DNA of 64,000 nt from Asparagopsis taxiformis (lineage: Eukaryota > Rhodophyta > Florideophyceae > Bonnemaisoniales > Bonnemaisoniaceae). The notes below the pieces were generated by a model. The model searched no databases, was not told the origin of the DNA, and saw only the letters and a list, made by a program, of their open reading frames with translations. This document shows, in pieces, positions 39,999 to 50,799 of this stretch. The number at the start of each line of letters is the position of its first letter. Position 1 is the first letter of the stretch. The translations under genes and the position numbers were made by a program. The stretch lies in assembly GCA_030407315.1 (NCBI GenBank), contig JALQPE010002267.1, positions 54,777 to 118,776 on the forward strand. Direction: 5' to 3'.

Positions 39999-41207
39999 TT
40001 ATTCCTTGTTTGTCGTCCCATGTACCTCATCATTACATACTTCATTTTCCTTGTTCCCATCCTTGTTTTTCCCTTTGTTCTCAGTTTCCGTTCCGTCAAT
40101 CTCTTTTGTTCCCTCCTTTGACTTGTTAGTATTGGTCATGTTTCCTTTTGCTATTGTATCACTCTTCCCCTTATCTCTTTGACCCAATTTTGGACTATCA
40201 GCAGGATGGTTTTCCGTACTGCCTCCCTCGTTCTTCTCAACACTATTTGCAGCTGCCTTGCTAGGAGTACCTTCCTTGGCTAATCGCTCTTGCTCGATGC
40301 GTTCCTTCTCCTCCTGCTTTTCACGCTCTTCCCGCTCTCGTTTCGCCCGCTCCCATTCCTCTTTTTCCAAATCTGCTGGTTTCTTCGAGGCTGGTTTCAA
40401 TCGCTTCGCAGGATCAGCACCAGCAGATCGTATGATGTCTGCCAAAGTGAGCTTCTTTTGCGTTTGTTCCCGTTCCTTCTTTTTGGCCTCACGTCGCTTC
40501 TGTCGCTCCAGCTTTTCCCGCTTTTGCTTTTCTGGGTCTATCACTAGATCATCGCCTTCCTCACCACTGGCGGGACGGAGTGGTGGTGGCGGCGGCGGCG
40601 GGGGAGGCCCACCTGGAGATGCCGGGATCTTTGTCTGCACAGATGGAATATTGATTGATGCAACAGCATGCTTTCTATCACCAATGGTTTCTGGGATACT
40701 TTTGCCGCTGTCTTTGGCCATGCCACGATGACGTGGCAACGCTTCCCATCGAGAATTTGCTGGTGTTCCCGATCCTTCGAATCTTACGGATGGCCGTGGA
40801 CCATCAATTCGACCAATTTCATTACGTAAACTCTCCAATTCTGATTCGAGTGATGCCAGCTTATCCGAACGCATTGCTCTGGCAAACATTTCGCGCTCTT
40901 TAGCACGTCTGCGCCTTCGATGTTCGAGTTCTGCTTCCAATTCGTCATCACTCATCGCATGGATCTTTCTACTACGGCGGTTCGATGAAGGTCGCCGCCC
41001 CAACCCGCTTGTGTTGGATTTCATGCTCCGGGAAAGTTTCTCTTTCCGCAGTCTACGCCGTGGCCGATGGCGAAGTAGTGACTGATCTCGAGGAAAAGAT
41101 AAATACGTTGGGTTTCCAATGACATAGGAAACTACGTCTCGTACGAGGCGATCACCTGCTAATTTGACTCCAGCAGCTATGCCAAGCAGGAACATTGTGT
41201 CGACCAT
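39999..41207 (-). CDS. Poly-proline, coiled-coil protein of unknown function
   Basis: The 402-aa protein starts with a hydrophobic segment (MFLLGIAAGVKLAG), then a basic region (RPRRRLRKEK). It continues with a short coiled coil (LESELESLRNEIGRI), a run of nine prolines near residue 205, a helix LTLADIIRSAG, a long charged coiled coil rich in E/K/R and a Lys/Asn/Thr-rich tail. The coiled-coil plus poly-Pro plus short helix resembles the layout of mitochondrial fission regulators (MTFR1), but no clear motif supports that. No catalytic site is visible. It is the last cellular gene before the transposon block. Confidence 0.65.
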   Translation of the reverse strand: MVDTMFLLGIAAGVKLAGDRLVRDVVSYVIGNPTYLSFPRDQSLLRHRPRRRLRKEKLSRSMKSNTSGLGRRPSSNRRSRKIHAMSDDELEAELEHRRRRRAKEREMFARAMRSDKLASLESELESLRNEIGRIDGPRPSVRFEGSGTPANSRWEALPRHRGMAKDSGKSIPETIGDRKHAVASINIPSVQTKIPASPGGPPPPPPPPPLRPASGEEGDDLVIDPEKQKREKLERQKRREAKKKEREQTQKKLTLADIIRSAGADPAKRLKPASKKPADLEKEEWERAKREREEREKQEEKERIEQERLAKEGTPSKAAANSVEKNEGGSTENHPADSPKLGQRDKGKSDTIAKGNMTNTNKSKEGTKEIDGTETENKGKNKDGNKENEVCNDEVHGTTNKE

Positions 41208-41662
41208 GATTCACCTTCCGCGAAAAGTGGGCAAGTCTTCAAGGAGAGCTATGTGCTCCAAGATACTGGATCGGCTGCCTCAGCGAAGTGTGTATATCAC
41301 GAGTTACTGTGCGAAAGGAACTTTTAGAACGCAGGGATGATTTTGCTTTGGAGCTACTAGGCGTGATATTAAAAGTCCTGGACATACGTTACGGAGCACC
41401 CACCATCATTTCCTAAAATGGCAAACGGAGTAATTCGCCGAAACGGTCGTACACCAGTTCACCTCTCCAGCTACGAACAGCTATGGACAGTCAAACAGGC
41501 ATCAATCGGGTAAACTGGGTGGCAATGTGCCAGGAAGCTTACTGTCAGGAAGTTAAATCATGACAGCTGTCCTAAACAGCACGGCGACCGACGTTGATCA
41601 CAAGATATAAACTAGAGCATCACGCAAGAAAAAAATGGAGGTAGGAAAGTATCATGCTCTAA
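41208..41662. other. Boundary between gene island and transposon block
   Basis: 455 bp of promoter for the poly-Pro gene grading into AT-rich sequence without ORFs. No gene or RNA was seen. Confidence 0.4.
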
Positions 41663-41919
41663 TGTCTATCGGACAAGTGGCCTCATATGAGGCCACTTTT
41701 TACCACCGTAGATTAAATTGAAAAAATAAACGATTAGTTCCAGTTTTGCCAGTAATGTCTATTGGACATGTTGTTTGAGTCCGAGAGCGGTTTCCAAGTT
41801 GATGGTCGGTAGTTCGTTTGGTGGCCCTAGTGTCTATCGGACAAGTGGCCTCATATGAGGCCACTTTTTACCACTGTAGTTTAAATTGAAAAAATAAACG
41901 AATAGCTCCAATTTTACCA
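41663..41919 (+). repeat. Direct repeat of the transposon left end, two 89-bp copies
   Basis: Copies at 41663-41751 and 41831-41919 differ at about six positions (about 93% identical by eye) and are offset by 168 bp. Each begins TGTCTATCGGACA and contains the same palindrome. A third partial start, TGTCTATTGGACA, lies at about 41757. Confidence 0.8.
41825..41843 (+). repeat. Left terminal inverted repeat of the PiggyBac-type element
   Basis: CCCTAGTGTCTATCGGACA, an exact 19-bp inverted match to 44630-44648. The CCCTA start fits PiggyBac-family ends. Expected TTAA flanks are absent (GGTGG to the left). Confidence 0.8.
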
Positions 41920-41943
41920 CTAGAAGACTCGCCGGCGAGATTA

Positions 41944-44132
41944 ATGATACGGCAGGGCAGAGTGAATGCTGAAATTTTAATCCTTCCATCAGCAAACTAT
42001 GTCAACTCAATCTCGATCCTGAAATCACAAAAAATGGTGAAACCAGTTGATTGTCGCCAAGTTGTCGGAAACAGGGTTCTCGCCCCTGCCAGACAACTGA
42101 CATCTATCTCCAAATGTCGCAGGATGTATGGCGCCGGATGGAAGACAAAGATGATATCCGGAACTGTCATTCGAGTCATTAAGGAGAGAGGCAACAAGCG
42201 AATGATGACATCTATCGAGGCTGAGTGGGAGCTGGCCGATGGTAACAAGGTGACATCCCTGCGTCTCTGCAGTGTGAAGGCACCTGCAGGTGATGAAGAA
42301 GACCTTGTGACCAAAGGAGGAGATCAAGATCAAGACACCGGGAGTGACGGGAATGAGGCCGAAAAATCAGATGCAGTCACGCCGCAAGAGCGTGACTTGA
42401 GTACGAGTGTTAATACTCAGCCATGTGACACTGGGTCAACCGATGAGCCGGTTATCATATGCAATGACGTGGAATGGATTGTATCTGATGTATCTATGCA
42501 AATGAATGGTTGGCACCCCAATCGGTCATGGAGGGTGATTGGACCATTGGATGAGATAATATCTGAGGGGAACGGTCCATCAGATATGACACCATATGAC
42601 TTTTTCCAGTGGATGTTTCCGATGGGGTTTTTAAGTACTATCGTGTCATACTCCAATTACGAGCTGGAAAAGCGGAATCTCAAATCGACCTCGTTGGGAG
42701 AGATTTTGAAGTATTTTGGAGTCATTGTACTCATATCACGATTTGAGTTCAGTGGTAGGCGCTCTCTCTGGAGTAGTCAATCCGGGACTAAATAAATCCC
42801 CACACCAATGCTCGGGCACATCATGTCGCGCAAACGGTTTGAAGATCTGAGGCAGTACGTGACATACTCCAAGGTTCGTGACGAAACTGACCGATGGGGT
42901 GTCATATCTGAGTTTATCACCGCCATCAATGACCACAGAAGCTCTCAGGTATTCCCTTCAGATTCTATATGTGTGGATGAGAGTATGTCAAGGTGGTATG
43001 GTCTGGGAGGTGACTGGATCGACATTAGACTCTCACATTACGTCGCGATGGACCGTAAGCCTGAGAATGGATGTGAGCTGAAAACTGCATCATGTGGCAA
43101 TAGTGGCATCATTCTCAGGATGGATGTTGTGATGTCAGCTGAGGAGACACGTGGAAAAGCATTCGAGTCAGAAACGACACATGGTGCTGCCGTCACATTA
43201 AGGCTCGTCGAACCATGGTTTTATACTCATCACCTCGTGTGTGCCGATTCATACTTTTCCTCTGTTGAAACGGCAGAAATACTCTTCAAGCATGGGCTAC
43301 GTTTCACTGGTGTCGTCAAGAATGCTACAAAGGGATACCCGCTCCAGCATTTGTCCCACTTGGAAGTCACTGGAAAGGGTGAACACGTGTCTATGGTTGC
43401 TAAAGATAGAGATGGTCCGGGTCTGATGGCAGTGATGTGGATCGACCGTGACAGAAGGTACTTTATTAGTACAGCCGATACTACTCAGCCTGGGACGCCG
43501 ATATTCCAAGAGCGTTATCGAAGCAGGAATGGCAGGACATGGAAGGAGGAAATTGACATTCAGATCCCACAAGTATGTAAACATATTATGCGACGTGTTC
43601 GCAGGTGGACCGTCACAACCGATGTCGCCAAGATGACCTTATGCTGGAGAAGAAATTTGAGGTCAAAGAATGATCGGCACGTGTCAACACGTCACTTCTG
43701 GCCATATGCGTCGTGGATGCATGGAAGCTGTACTGTGGAGCCATGCATAACAGGGGTAGGATGACACCTCATCAGTTCTATACCCAATTGGCTGAAGGAT
43801 TGATTGACAACTCCATGGATGCAATTGGATTACGTCAGCGACAATCAGATGCACCTGATGTGGAAGAGATGGAGAGCGGTAGTGGCATTGGAACTCATTT
43901 GACGCCGACTACTCGCACTCGCAGGACTTCCAATGGTAGGGATAGCAATGCTATCTATCAAGGTCGTTGTGATATTTGCAAGGGAACGAAGAAGTCGAAG
44001 TTCGTATGCTCCACTTGCAAACGACTATACCGAAAGGATGTCTTTATCTGTCACCATCAGACAGGTCGTGATTGCTTTAAAAAGCATGTCGAGATGTGTC
44101 ACGATCTTTCCTACGAAGGTCCTTTTTACTAA
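41944..44132 (+). pseudogene. PiggyBac-type transposase (DDE_Tnp_1_7), broken
   Basis: Parts in order: an N-terminal part (41944-42792), an in-frame TAA at 42793, the core (to about 43580), a one-base shift at the AAA at 43579-43581, a TGA at 43671 and the C-terminal part to 44132. Catalytic acidic residues are seen in CVDESMSRWYG, CADSYFSS and, in the shifted frame, QVDRHN. The C-terminus is a Cys-rich zinc-binding domain (RCDICKG, FVCSTCKR). The TAA occupies a spot where a coding residue is expected just before the FGxxMSRxRF-like segment, and the TGA is likely a lost Trp. The enzyme would cut and paste the element at its TIRs; this copy is inactive as written. Confidence 0.82.
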
Positions 44133-44629
44133 GTATGCTCTCTCTATGGATGCTTTAAACGCCCTTTAGTCACGCATTGATATCCAAAATAGAAAAATGA
44201 GATACTCCTTTAGCCCCCTCCGATTCTGACTGGCGTTCTCGACTTGCTCAGTAAACTTCTGCTTATGGCGGAATTCCCCTTTATGAAATGTCACCTTATA
44301 CTGTCTCATGTTCAAGTGGGCGCGTAAGCATCCTAAAGCAGAAGTTGCAACTAAGAATCGGCGAGTTCTCCGAAGAGAATTTTCGAGCTGCCCAAGCAAC
44401 TCAGCGAGGAGTCGAACCTCCGCCCTCTGGCTTTCCCGAGAGGTGCCAACCACTCAGCCATGTGAGGACATGTGTCCGAAAGGCAAGCAATGCTTTATAC
44501 AATGCAATGCTTGCGTTAGAAGTTTTATAAAAGCGATATAAAGAGGGAATGCTAAATTCTAATAATTTCTAGTAGATTTTTTTCTGCCTCATATGAGGCC
44601 AGGGTTGACCTCATATGAGGAAATTTTAA

Positions 44630-44648
44630 TGTCCGATAGACACTAGGG
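44630..44648 (-). repeat. Right terminal inverted repeat of the PiggyBac-type element
   Basis: Exact 19-bp inverse of the left end. Two more CCTCATATGAGG palindromes lie just inside it, at 44587-44598 and 44609-44620. Confidence 0.8.
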
Positions 44649-45065
44649 GGCGGTAGTCGGACTTTGGAATGATAACCGATTCGCGGCGGGTTGGCGTTGA
44701 ACCGAGGGGCGACGCGGAGCGTATTGTTCCCCTGGTCAATTGAGCGTGGTATGCTTTACCTTTTTGAGGGTGTGTTCCTTTGATGATGTTTTGTTGAGTC
44801 TGAGGAAAAAATGCTACTGGTATAAATAGTGATTCTACAGCTCATTCTATTCCAGAGCTTCCTTTCTTCATAGCCACTAACTATCAGAGCCGACACTCTA
44901 AGAGCTTGAAGTTTCTGATAGCCTCAAACTTGTTGTGACGTACTTGACTGCAAGCAAATTATGGTGGTGCAGACAGTGTTGGTGTAAGTTGATTGATTAC
45001 GAGCTTGAACCATTCTAACACTCCCAAAATTTCTTTTCTTCCAACAATTTGTAAATCTTTCAGAA
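44649..45065. other. Interval between PiggyBac-type and copia elements
   Basis: 417 bp. It contains a TATAAATA at about 44821 on the plus strand and could be part of an LTR, but no paired LTR copy was found. No gene was seen. Confidence 0.35.
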
Positions 45066-46760
45066 CTAACCTCTAAATCTATCAATCCATTGTTCAATAT
45101 CATGATCCAACTTTGCACTTCTCAAAATACTTTCCAATATTCTGCATTTTGATATCTTAGCTAGAGCATCAGCGGGATTGAATTCACTACGGATAAAGCA
45201 TATGGTTTCCATCTCTCTAGATGAATATGCTTTCTTGGCTACTTCCAAGTCAATCATCAGTCGCTTCTCTGCTGTCGTAGTAGCTTTAGAAATGACGTCA
45301 AAAAGTGATAAACTGTCCGTTAGCATGGTAATAGGTATTTCGCGTTGGAGTATCTTCTCCAGGTCATGCTTCAGAGAGAAGGCCATATCAAACGCATCAG
45401 CGAATGCCATAGTTTCACTACCCAATACTGATCGAGAAATGCGTCTCGATTTGTGCGATGACCAATACAAAGGTTGAAATGTATTTGTGTCGTCTGCCAG
45501 GAATATGATGTAACCAATCTAGGATGAGTGGTCATAATTCCTAGCAAAAGAAGCATCAGAGTAGACACGTAGTTGTAGCGTATCCTTTTAGAGATTAGGG
45601 TATCTCAAAAGAGTTTTGAGATGCTTAATAAGATGCGTATGAACTGCGTTTAAGTCTTTGATGAACTTTAGTTTGTTATCATCAAACCTGTCCTTTGTCA
45701 CTTGGGCTGACAATGCAACGGCACATGAAATATCAGGTCTTGTCAGAGTTACCCAGGATAGCTTCGCTCTGAGTGACCTATACTCAAGGAAAGTAGCTTT
45801 CTTATCCAGACATTTGAGTTTTTTGACATATGTCATCTGATGGATATGTCTTTCGGTTCCGCGAGTTTCAATTTCGACACCAGCGAATTGTGTGTTGTCC
45901 CATTCCCGTTCTCGGCATTGGAATTGCTTCTCAGTGCGTTTGGAGTCAGAAATGAAAGACTCAGTACCAGTCTGAAGTATGTCATCCACATAAGTTGCAC
46001 AGAGACCTGAAAGGCTTGTACTGTTCAGCTTGAAAAAGAAGGCAGCATCTCCAGTTGTCCTGGACATTTTCAAATCCTTCTCTAGGTGATCAGAGATTGT
46101 TTTCCCCCTATAATCTCCACTATCAGGTAGTCCATATAATGGTTTCCCTAGTTTGAAAAGAAATTTCTCATTCAATCCAAATTCCTTTGAGGGTTTGATG
46201 AAAACATCCCGGTTAAGCTTTTCCGTACTTTGCAGATATGCTTGAGTAACATCGGTGGAAAATATTCGAAATTCGAAAATAGATGACATGCCTACTAGTA
46301 ATCGTGTCGAATATTGTTTGGATGTGGCAGTGTCATGTACCAGTGACGTTTTCATCTTGTCACGATACCCTTGTGCTACATAGCGGGCTTTCCATTGTTC
46401 GTTTTCATTTCCAGCATCCTTGATAGCAAGTACGAATCTTCCTCCAAGGACGTTCGCTTCTTTCGGGATTTCGGACTTGGGAACTACTTTCCAAGTACCT
46501 CGGTCGATCAGTCCTTGGATTTCCTTCCTCTTCGCTTCGGCGAATAAGGGTTCTCTTGGATCTCCGGACTTGACGATTTCAGTAATCTGTATTGCTTGCT
46601 CAGGTAATGGTGGCTCATTTTTTGATCGAAAAGGCTTCAGCATCTGATGTAGGACATTTGAAGAACTCGATATCAGCCCGTTTGTTTGCTCTTTGTGATA
46701 GTGTTTCACCTGCTGACAGTTGAACGTTCCTTCATAGGTGTAGCAGGTAGAAAATCCGCT
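45066..46760 (-). pseudogene. Ty1/copia pol fragment (reverse transcriptase and RNase H)
   Basis: Read right to left: the RVT_2 reverse transcriptase starts about 46640, with YVAQGYRDK, STDVTQAYLQ and the YVDD catalytic site at 45981-45992. The chain continues to RPDISCAV, then an RNase H domain with YWSSHKSRRISRS and an ALAKISKCRI-type end. Two in-frame nonsense codons interrupt one continuous frame: TAA at 45588-45590 and TAG at 45519-45521. Gag, protease and integrase are missing, so this is a 5'-truncated dead copy. The open frame runs on to 46904, but the last 45 or so residues are not copia-like and lie in GC-richer DNA. Confidence 0.85.
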
Positions 46761-47952
46761 AGAGCGGCAAACCACCCGACAGGTGTCCCGAGCCTCGGTA
46801 GAGCAGATGGTAGAGCAGATGAACCTTATAACGTACCCTGCCGGTAATCTCGTATGAGAGAAGGTATCGCTACCCGGAGGGGGTTGTGCGATTATAGCGC
46901 TCACGCGAGGTGCGTATTAATGGAGCAAGTGACGTAATCCGTCGAGCTGTTGGCTAACCCTAAGGTTTTCCCGGAAAGGGGTTGAACAATAGTGTAGGAC
47001 CAGCCGGGGTGGCGATCGCTAAGGGAGTTCTAGAATTGCAGCCGTGTCAGGGCGAGGTGAACCGTAACACGCTGGTTGAACTTGCGTTCGCGCGTCGCTC
47101 GGTCGCGCTGGCGAACGGGTGGTACAACGGCGGAACGCGTGGGGAACGATCGCAACACGGGATTCGCGGGCCGGCGCAAGCCGTGATCTCGGTGAGATCA
47201 CCGAGTAAACTCGAGCACAACGCGATCCACACAGGGGTCGTAAATCCCTGGCCTGGTGGCGTGCGACGCAACGCGCGCTATCGCGGTGCGACGCAGTTCG
47301 ACGATCGGTTTACGCGCAGCGCGCACGCGAACGTCGGCGATCGTGAGCAACCCGCACGCAACGTTCCAACGCAATCGGTCCTCGCGATTCGCTTAACGCT
47401 TAACTCGTAGCTGCGAAGATGCTGGCTGTTTATTGGTAAAGTGCGAAGCAGAACGACCATTAATAGCTAACTACTCAGGACAGGTTGTCCTTGCGCGGCC
47501 GGCCGGCGGCCGCTCGCTCGCACGCATAAAGGGAAATATTTGGGAAAAAGATTTTCGTCATAAAAACCCAAAAAGGGAAAATAAAGGGGGACATTCGCAA
47601 AAGGCGCTACACGTGGCGCCAAGCTCGCAGGTTCGTTCGCGCGCACGCGTTCGCTCGGGCGCGCCGTGACACGTAATCGGATCGCTACGCGTACGCTCGC
47701 TTACTAACTAACTAATTCGCGGATGCATGCGGACTCAGTCAGACGCAGTCGTTGCGAGCGCGCGCGCGTTGACTGAATAAATTGTACCACACTCCCCCCG
47801 ACTAACTCCACAGCGCGTCCTCGCGCGTCATCTTCTCGCGCATACCTTCCGTTGCTTCTTCTCGCGTCTGCTTCTCTTTTTCCTCGTTCTTTCGTTCTTT
47901 CTCCCCTACTCACGTTCTCCGTTTCGCCATCGTCACCCGTTCCCTCGTCGCG
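46761..47952. other. Junction and leader region before the 948-aa ORF
   Basis: GC content rises sharply here. It contains a short direct repeat (GGTAGAGCAGAT twice at about 46797-46822) and a GC-rich GGCCGGCCGG patch near 47500. A TGGCGCC at about 47614 could be a retroelement primer-binding site, and an LTR might end just before it. No partner LTR was identified. Confidence 0.35.
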
Positions 47953-50799
47953 ATGGCGCACGACGATGAATCTCTTCCTGGTTGGCTTCGTGCCGGCGTC
48001 GCTCCCGGCGACGAAATGATGACGCCTACGCGCACGCTGACTCCCGCTCCGCACTTCGCGACTCCCTTGCCTGCAAGTCCTGAGAGCCCGTTCTACTTTC
48101 CCTTAGCCCAGGCATCATCCACTAGTGCGCCTGTTCCGGCGGTCGCGAGCGGTTCCGATGCGAACAGCGTCGATGCGACACCAAACGTCGTCGAGACCGT
48201 GGACGTCACGGGTACGCCGGCGTCTGTGACTGGCGGTCATTCTTCTATCGGCGTTCCTCTCCGCTCCATACCCGCTCCTTCCTCCGTATCCCTTCCGTCG
48301 GCCGCGCAAAGCGCTCCCATCCCGACGCCGCGCGCTCGTTATGAAGATCCGTCCGCGTTTCGCTTCCTGCCGCGTACGCTGCCAACGTGGTCGGAGCTAG
48401 GCCGGTTGCAATATTATCCGCGCCGCTTTCAATGGGACCGCATCGCCGACGTTAATCGCTACGCCGTCCTGCCCGGTCATCGCAACGCGCAAACGGTATG
48501 GGACGCGCGACGTGAATCGGCGTTGTGCGATTTGGCCGTACCCGCGAACCTGCCATGCGACGCCTATTTTCTCGAAGACGCTGCTGACGAACGGCTCGTA
48601 CGCCACTTGGCGAGGCTCCGTACAATGCGTCGCGACGAATTCGCGCATCTCGATCCGTGGGCGGCAGCACCGAGCGCTGGCTTCTTACTAGACGGGGGCG
48701 TTCCGTGGAACGACGTGGAACACGAGGGGGCGACGAGCGAACCTTGGTTTCTCGACGCGAGTATGCGCCCCGAGGCGCGCCGCGAATTACGCTTGCGTCG
48801 TACGTCCGGATACTTCGTCACGCACCGCGACGTCGAGTTCCGTGAATTCCCTGAAGATCGTATCGGCGCTTTCTTCCCTCGTTACGACGCGCGCGACTGG
48901 CCTGAAGCACCCGAATCCTTGTCGGTCCCTTTGCCTTGCGTCTTCCATTACGCGCCGTCTGTCCTCCTTGGTCTCAACGTTCCTGTCGAAACGCGCTCGT
49001 ACTTCTGGGCCGTTGCTTTAAGCGAATGGGTCGTGATGGTAGCCTGTGCGTGGCTCCATATCGCTTACGTCGAGCGTCGCATAGTGCGCTTAAGCGATAA
49101 ACTTATCGCTGGGATCGAGCGCGTCGGCGCGCCGGCGGTCGTGCGCGGCGGTTCGTATTCCACGGCACATTTGGAAAGTCTTCTATCGGAACATCGCGCT
49201 TGCGCATGGGACGAAACGCCCGTCTTCGACGTCGCGCCGGGTATCGATTTCAACGAAGGCGGCCAATGGTTGCCGTGGAACGCGGAACGCGGCAGTGTGG
49301 ACTGGGCGCACGGTTCGCTCGGTGTCCATCGTCACACAGAGATTCCGCACCTTCTGTTAAAATCGTCGCGAAACCCGTCGCGTAGCGCGTTCGCGCATTT
49401 AGAAGTCAATGATGTCGTGACCGTCGATGCCGTATTTTCCGCGTTATCAACCAACGAGCTACATGTGATGCGTGCGACCAACTCGCGAGAGTACGCGCAA
49501 TACCTCGGCATGGCGGCGTTGCTTGCCGTAGAGCGTCGGCGCTTTCGAGACGGTCGGTATTCGCTATTTTCGGAGGCGCCTCGAGCTCCGATCGACGTTA
49601 CTCAGCTTGACGCCGCGCTGCGGGCGGAGTACGTCAAGGTATACAACGAACTGCAGGAACTGAAGAAGTCCACTCAGGGTCAAGATACTGCGGCGGCGTC
49701 AGGTGAGGCGAGCGCTAGTGGGGCCGCTGCGGGTGCTGCAACCAACGAGGTTTCGGCCGTGGTTGACGACGCGATAGCAAGTGCGGCCGCGGTCGCTGAA
49801 GGCGTGGCATCGATTGCACCAGATGCAGCGGAACTGCGAACTCGAATGGCTGAGGCCGAACGAGCCCGCGAAGAAGCGCTGTCGCGCGTGACGTCCATTG
49901 CGCAAGCTCGCGACGACGCTTTAGTCCGCCTCGACGAAGCGAACCGGGCGCGCGACACCGCGCACAAGACGCGAGACGAGGCTCTGTCGTTCTTGCAAGG
50001 GGAGGGGGAGGCGCTTACAAAGACCGAGGTCCGCGAGGTGGCGTTAACACGTAAGGTCGAAAAAGATGCGGTGCGTATCGAACGTATGCAGAAAGACATC
50101 AATACGATGATGGGTCGGGCGGGCGCGCACAGGAGAAGTGAAGAAGACCTTCGCGCTAAGGTGACGGAACTTCAAACTCGCTGCGACGCAGTTTCGGTGG
50201 CGCGCGAGACGGCGGAACGGGCGCTTGTCGAAGTCGAAACTAACCTTGGGGCCGAGAGGGAGCGAGCGGCTAGTCGCCTTACCGCGGTGCGCGACGAGTA
50301 CCAAGCGCGCGAGCGGGAGACCGTACGACAAGTCCAAGATACTATCGAGCGCGCGCACCGTTTGGGTACGGCGTTGAATAACGTCGTGGATTACCTGCAG
50401 CGGTCCCCCGCGGGGTCGGTTGGCGAACAAGAGTCGGCCGGTGAAACGCAGTCTGTGAGTGGGCTGCGCGCGGAAGCATCGGTGCGTGGCGCCTCCGAGG
50501 GCGTTGGCGTGGGGCGCGGCGGCGCTCGCCCTACGACGCGTTCGCGCACGGCCGCAGCCTCGGCGGGTCGCGCAAGCATTCCTCCACTTCGAATTGGCGT
50601 ACATGATGGGCGCGTCGTTCGGGTGTTGAATCCCGAGCGGCGACGCGGTCACCAGGCAGATACGGCTTCAAGCCGTGCTCGTTCGCGCGGTACTGCGGGT
50701 AGTTCGTCGCACGCGTCGGGACGGCGACACGCGCGCACCACCGTCTTAGTTCTCGTTCCACCTTGTCGCCTGCTTCGCTGCACCTCCTTCTTAGAATAA
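47953..50799 (+). CDS. Orphan 948-aa coiled-coil ORF, probable retroelement gag-like protein
   Basis: A single long ORF in retroelement territory. Residues 1-130 are Ala/Ser/Pro/Thr-rich. Residues 140-560 form an apparently globular region (many Trp, Tyr, Phe; e.g. LPTWSELGRLQYYPRRFQW, and a hydrophobic VALSEWVVMVACAWLHIAYVE). Residues about 570-820 are predicted coiled coil (AEAERAREEALSRV, DEANRARDTAHKTRDEA) and the C-terminus is Arg/Ser-rich. There is no zinc knuckle, protease or reverse transcriptase and no pol follows, so it could be the sole gene of a non-autonomous LTR element. I do not recognise a family. The last 25 residues look like out-of-frame tail. Confidence 0.5.
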   Translation: MAHDDESLPGWLRAGVAPGDEMMTPTRTLTPAPHFATPLPASPESPFYFPLAQASSTSAPVPAVASGSDANSVDATPNVVETVDVTGTPASVTGGHSSIGVPLRSIPAPSSVSLPSAAQSAPIPTPRARYEDPSAFRFLPRTLPTWSELGRLQYYPRRFQWDRIADVNRYAVLPGHRNAQTVWDARRESALCDLAVPANLPCDAYFLEDAADERLVRHLARLRTMRRDEFAHLDPWAAAPSAGFLLDGGVPWNDVEHEGATSEPWFLDASMRPEARRELRLRRTSGYFVTHRDVEFREFPEDRIGAFFPRYDARDWPEAPESLSVPLPCVFHYAPSVLLGLNVPVETRSYFWAVALSEWVVMVACAWLHIAYVERRIVRLSDKLIAGIERVGAPAVVRGGSYSTAHLESLLSEHRACAWDETPVFDVAPGIDFNEGGQWLPWNAERGSVDWAHGSLGVHRHTEIPHLLLKSSRNPSRSAFAHLEVNDVVTVDAVFSALSTNELHVMRATNSREYAQYLGMAALLAVERRRFRDGRYSLFSEAPRAPIDVTQLDAALRAEYVKVYNELQELKKSTQGQDTAAASGEASASGAAAGAATNEVSAVVDDAIASAAAVAEGVASIAPDAAELRTRMAEAERAREEALSRVTSIAQARDDALVRLDEANRARDTAHKTRDEALSFLQGEGEALTKTEVREVALTRKVEKDAVRIERMQKDINTMMGRAGAHRRSEEDLRAKVTELQTRCDAVSVARETAERALVEVETNLGAERERAASRLTAVRDEYQARERETVRQVQDTIERAHRLGTALNNVVDYLQRSPAGSVGEQESAGETQSVSGLRAEASVRGASEGVGVGRGGARPTTRSRTAAASAGRASIPPLRIGVHDGRVVRVLNPERRRGHQADTASSRARSRGTAGSSSHASGRRHARTTVLVLVPPCRLLRCTSFLE

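Larger units (their letters stand above)
41825..44648 (+). mobile_element. PiggyBac-type DNA transposon, about 2.8 kb
   Basis: The element is bounded by 19-bp perfect terminal inverted repeats and contains the broken transposase. Subterminal palindromes with core CCTCATATGAGG occur at both ends. The 44133-44586 stretch between transposase and right end holds no gene, only a tRNA-like patch near 44400-44470 that does not fold properly. A TTAA target duplication was not found. Confidence 0.75.

Noticed and set aside
39999..41207. Assignment to mitochondrial fission regulator MTFR1
   Set aside because: Only general layout (coiled coil, poly-Pro, short helix) agrees; no diagnostic motif.
42793..43673. 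Alternative genetic code (stop readthrough) in the transposase
   Set aside because: TAA, TAG and TGA all terminate clearly intact cellular genes here, and the element has other damage.
44390..44480. tRNA-like patch on the minus strand (GGTTCGACTCC T-arm and GGCTGAGTGG D-arm-like sequence)
   Set aside because: The acceptor strands do not pair, the T-stem has a mismatch and the anticodon arm has extra bases, so no functional tRNA is supported; possibly a tRNA-derived remnant.
46795..46870. tRNA-Ile-like words (GGTAGAGCAGAT, CTTATAA)
   Set aside because: No matching D-stem or T-arm; a short direct repeat explains the pattern.
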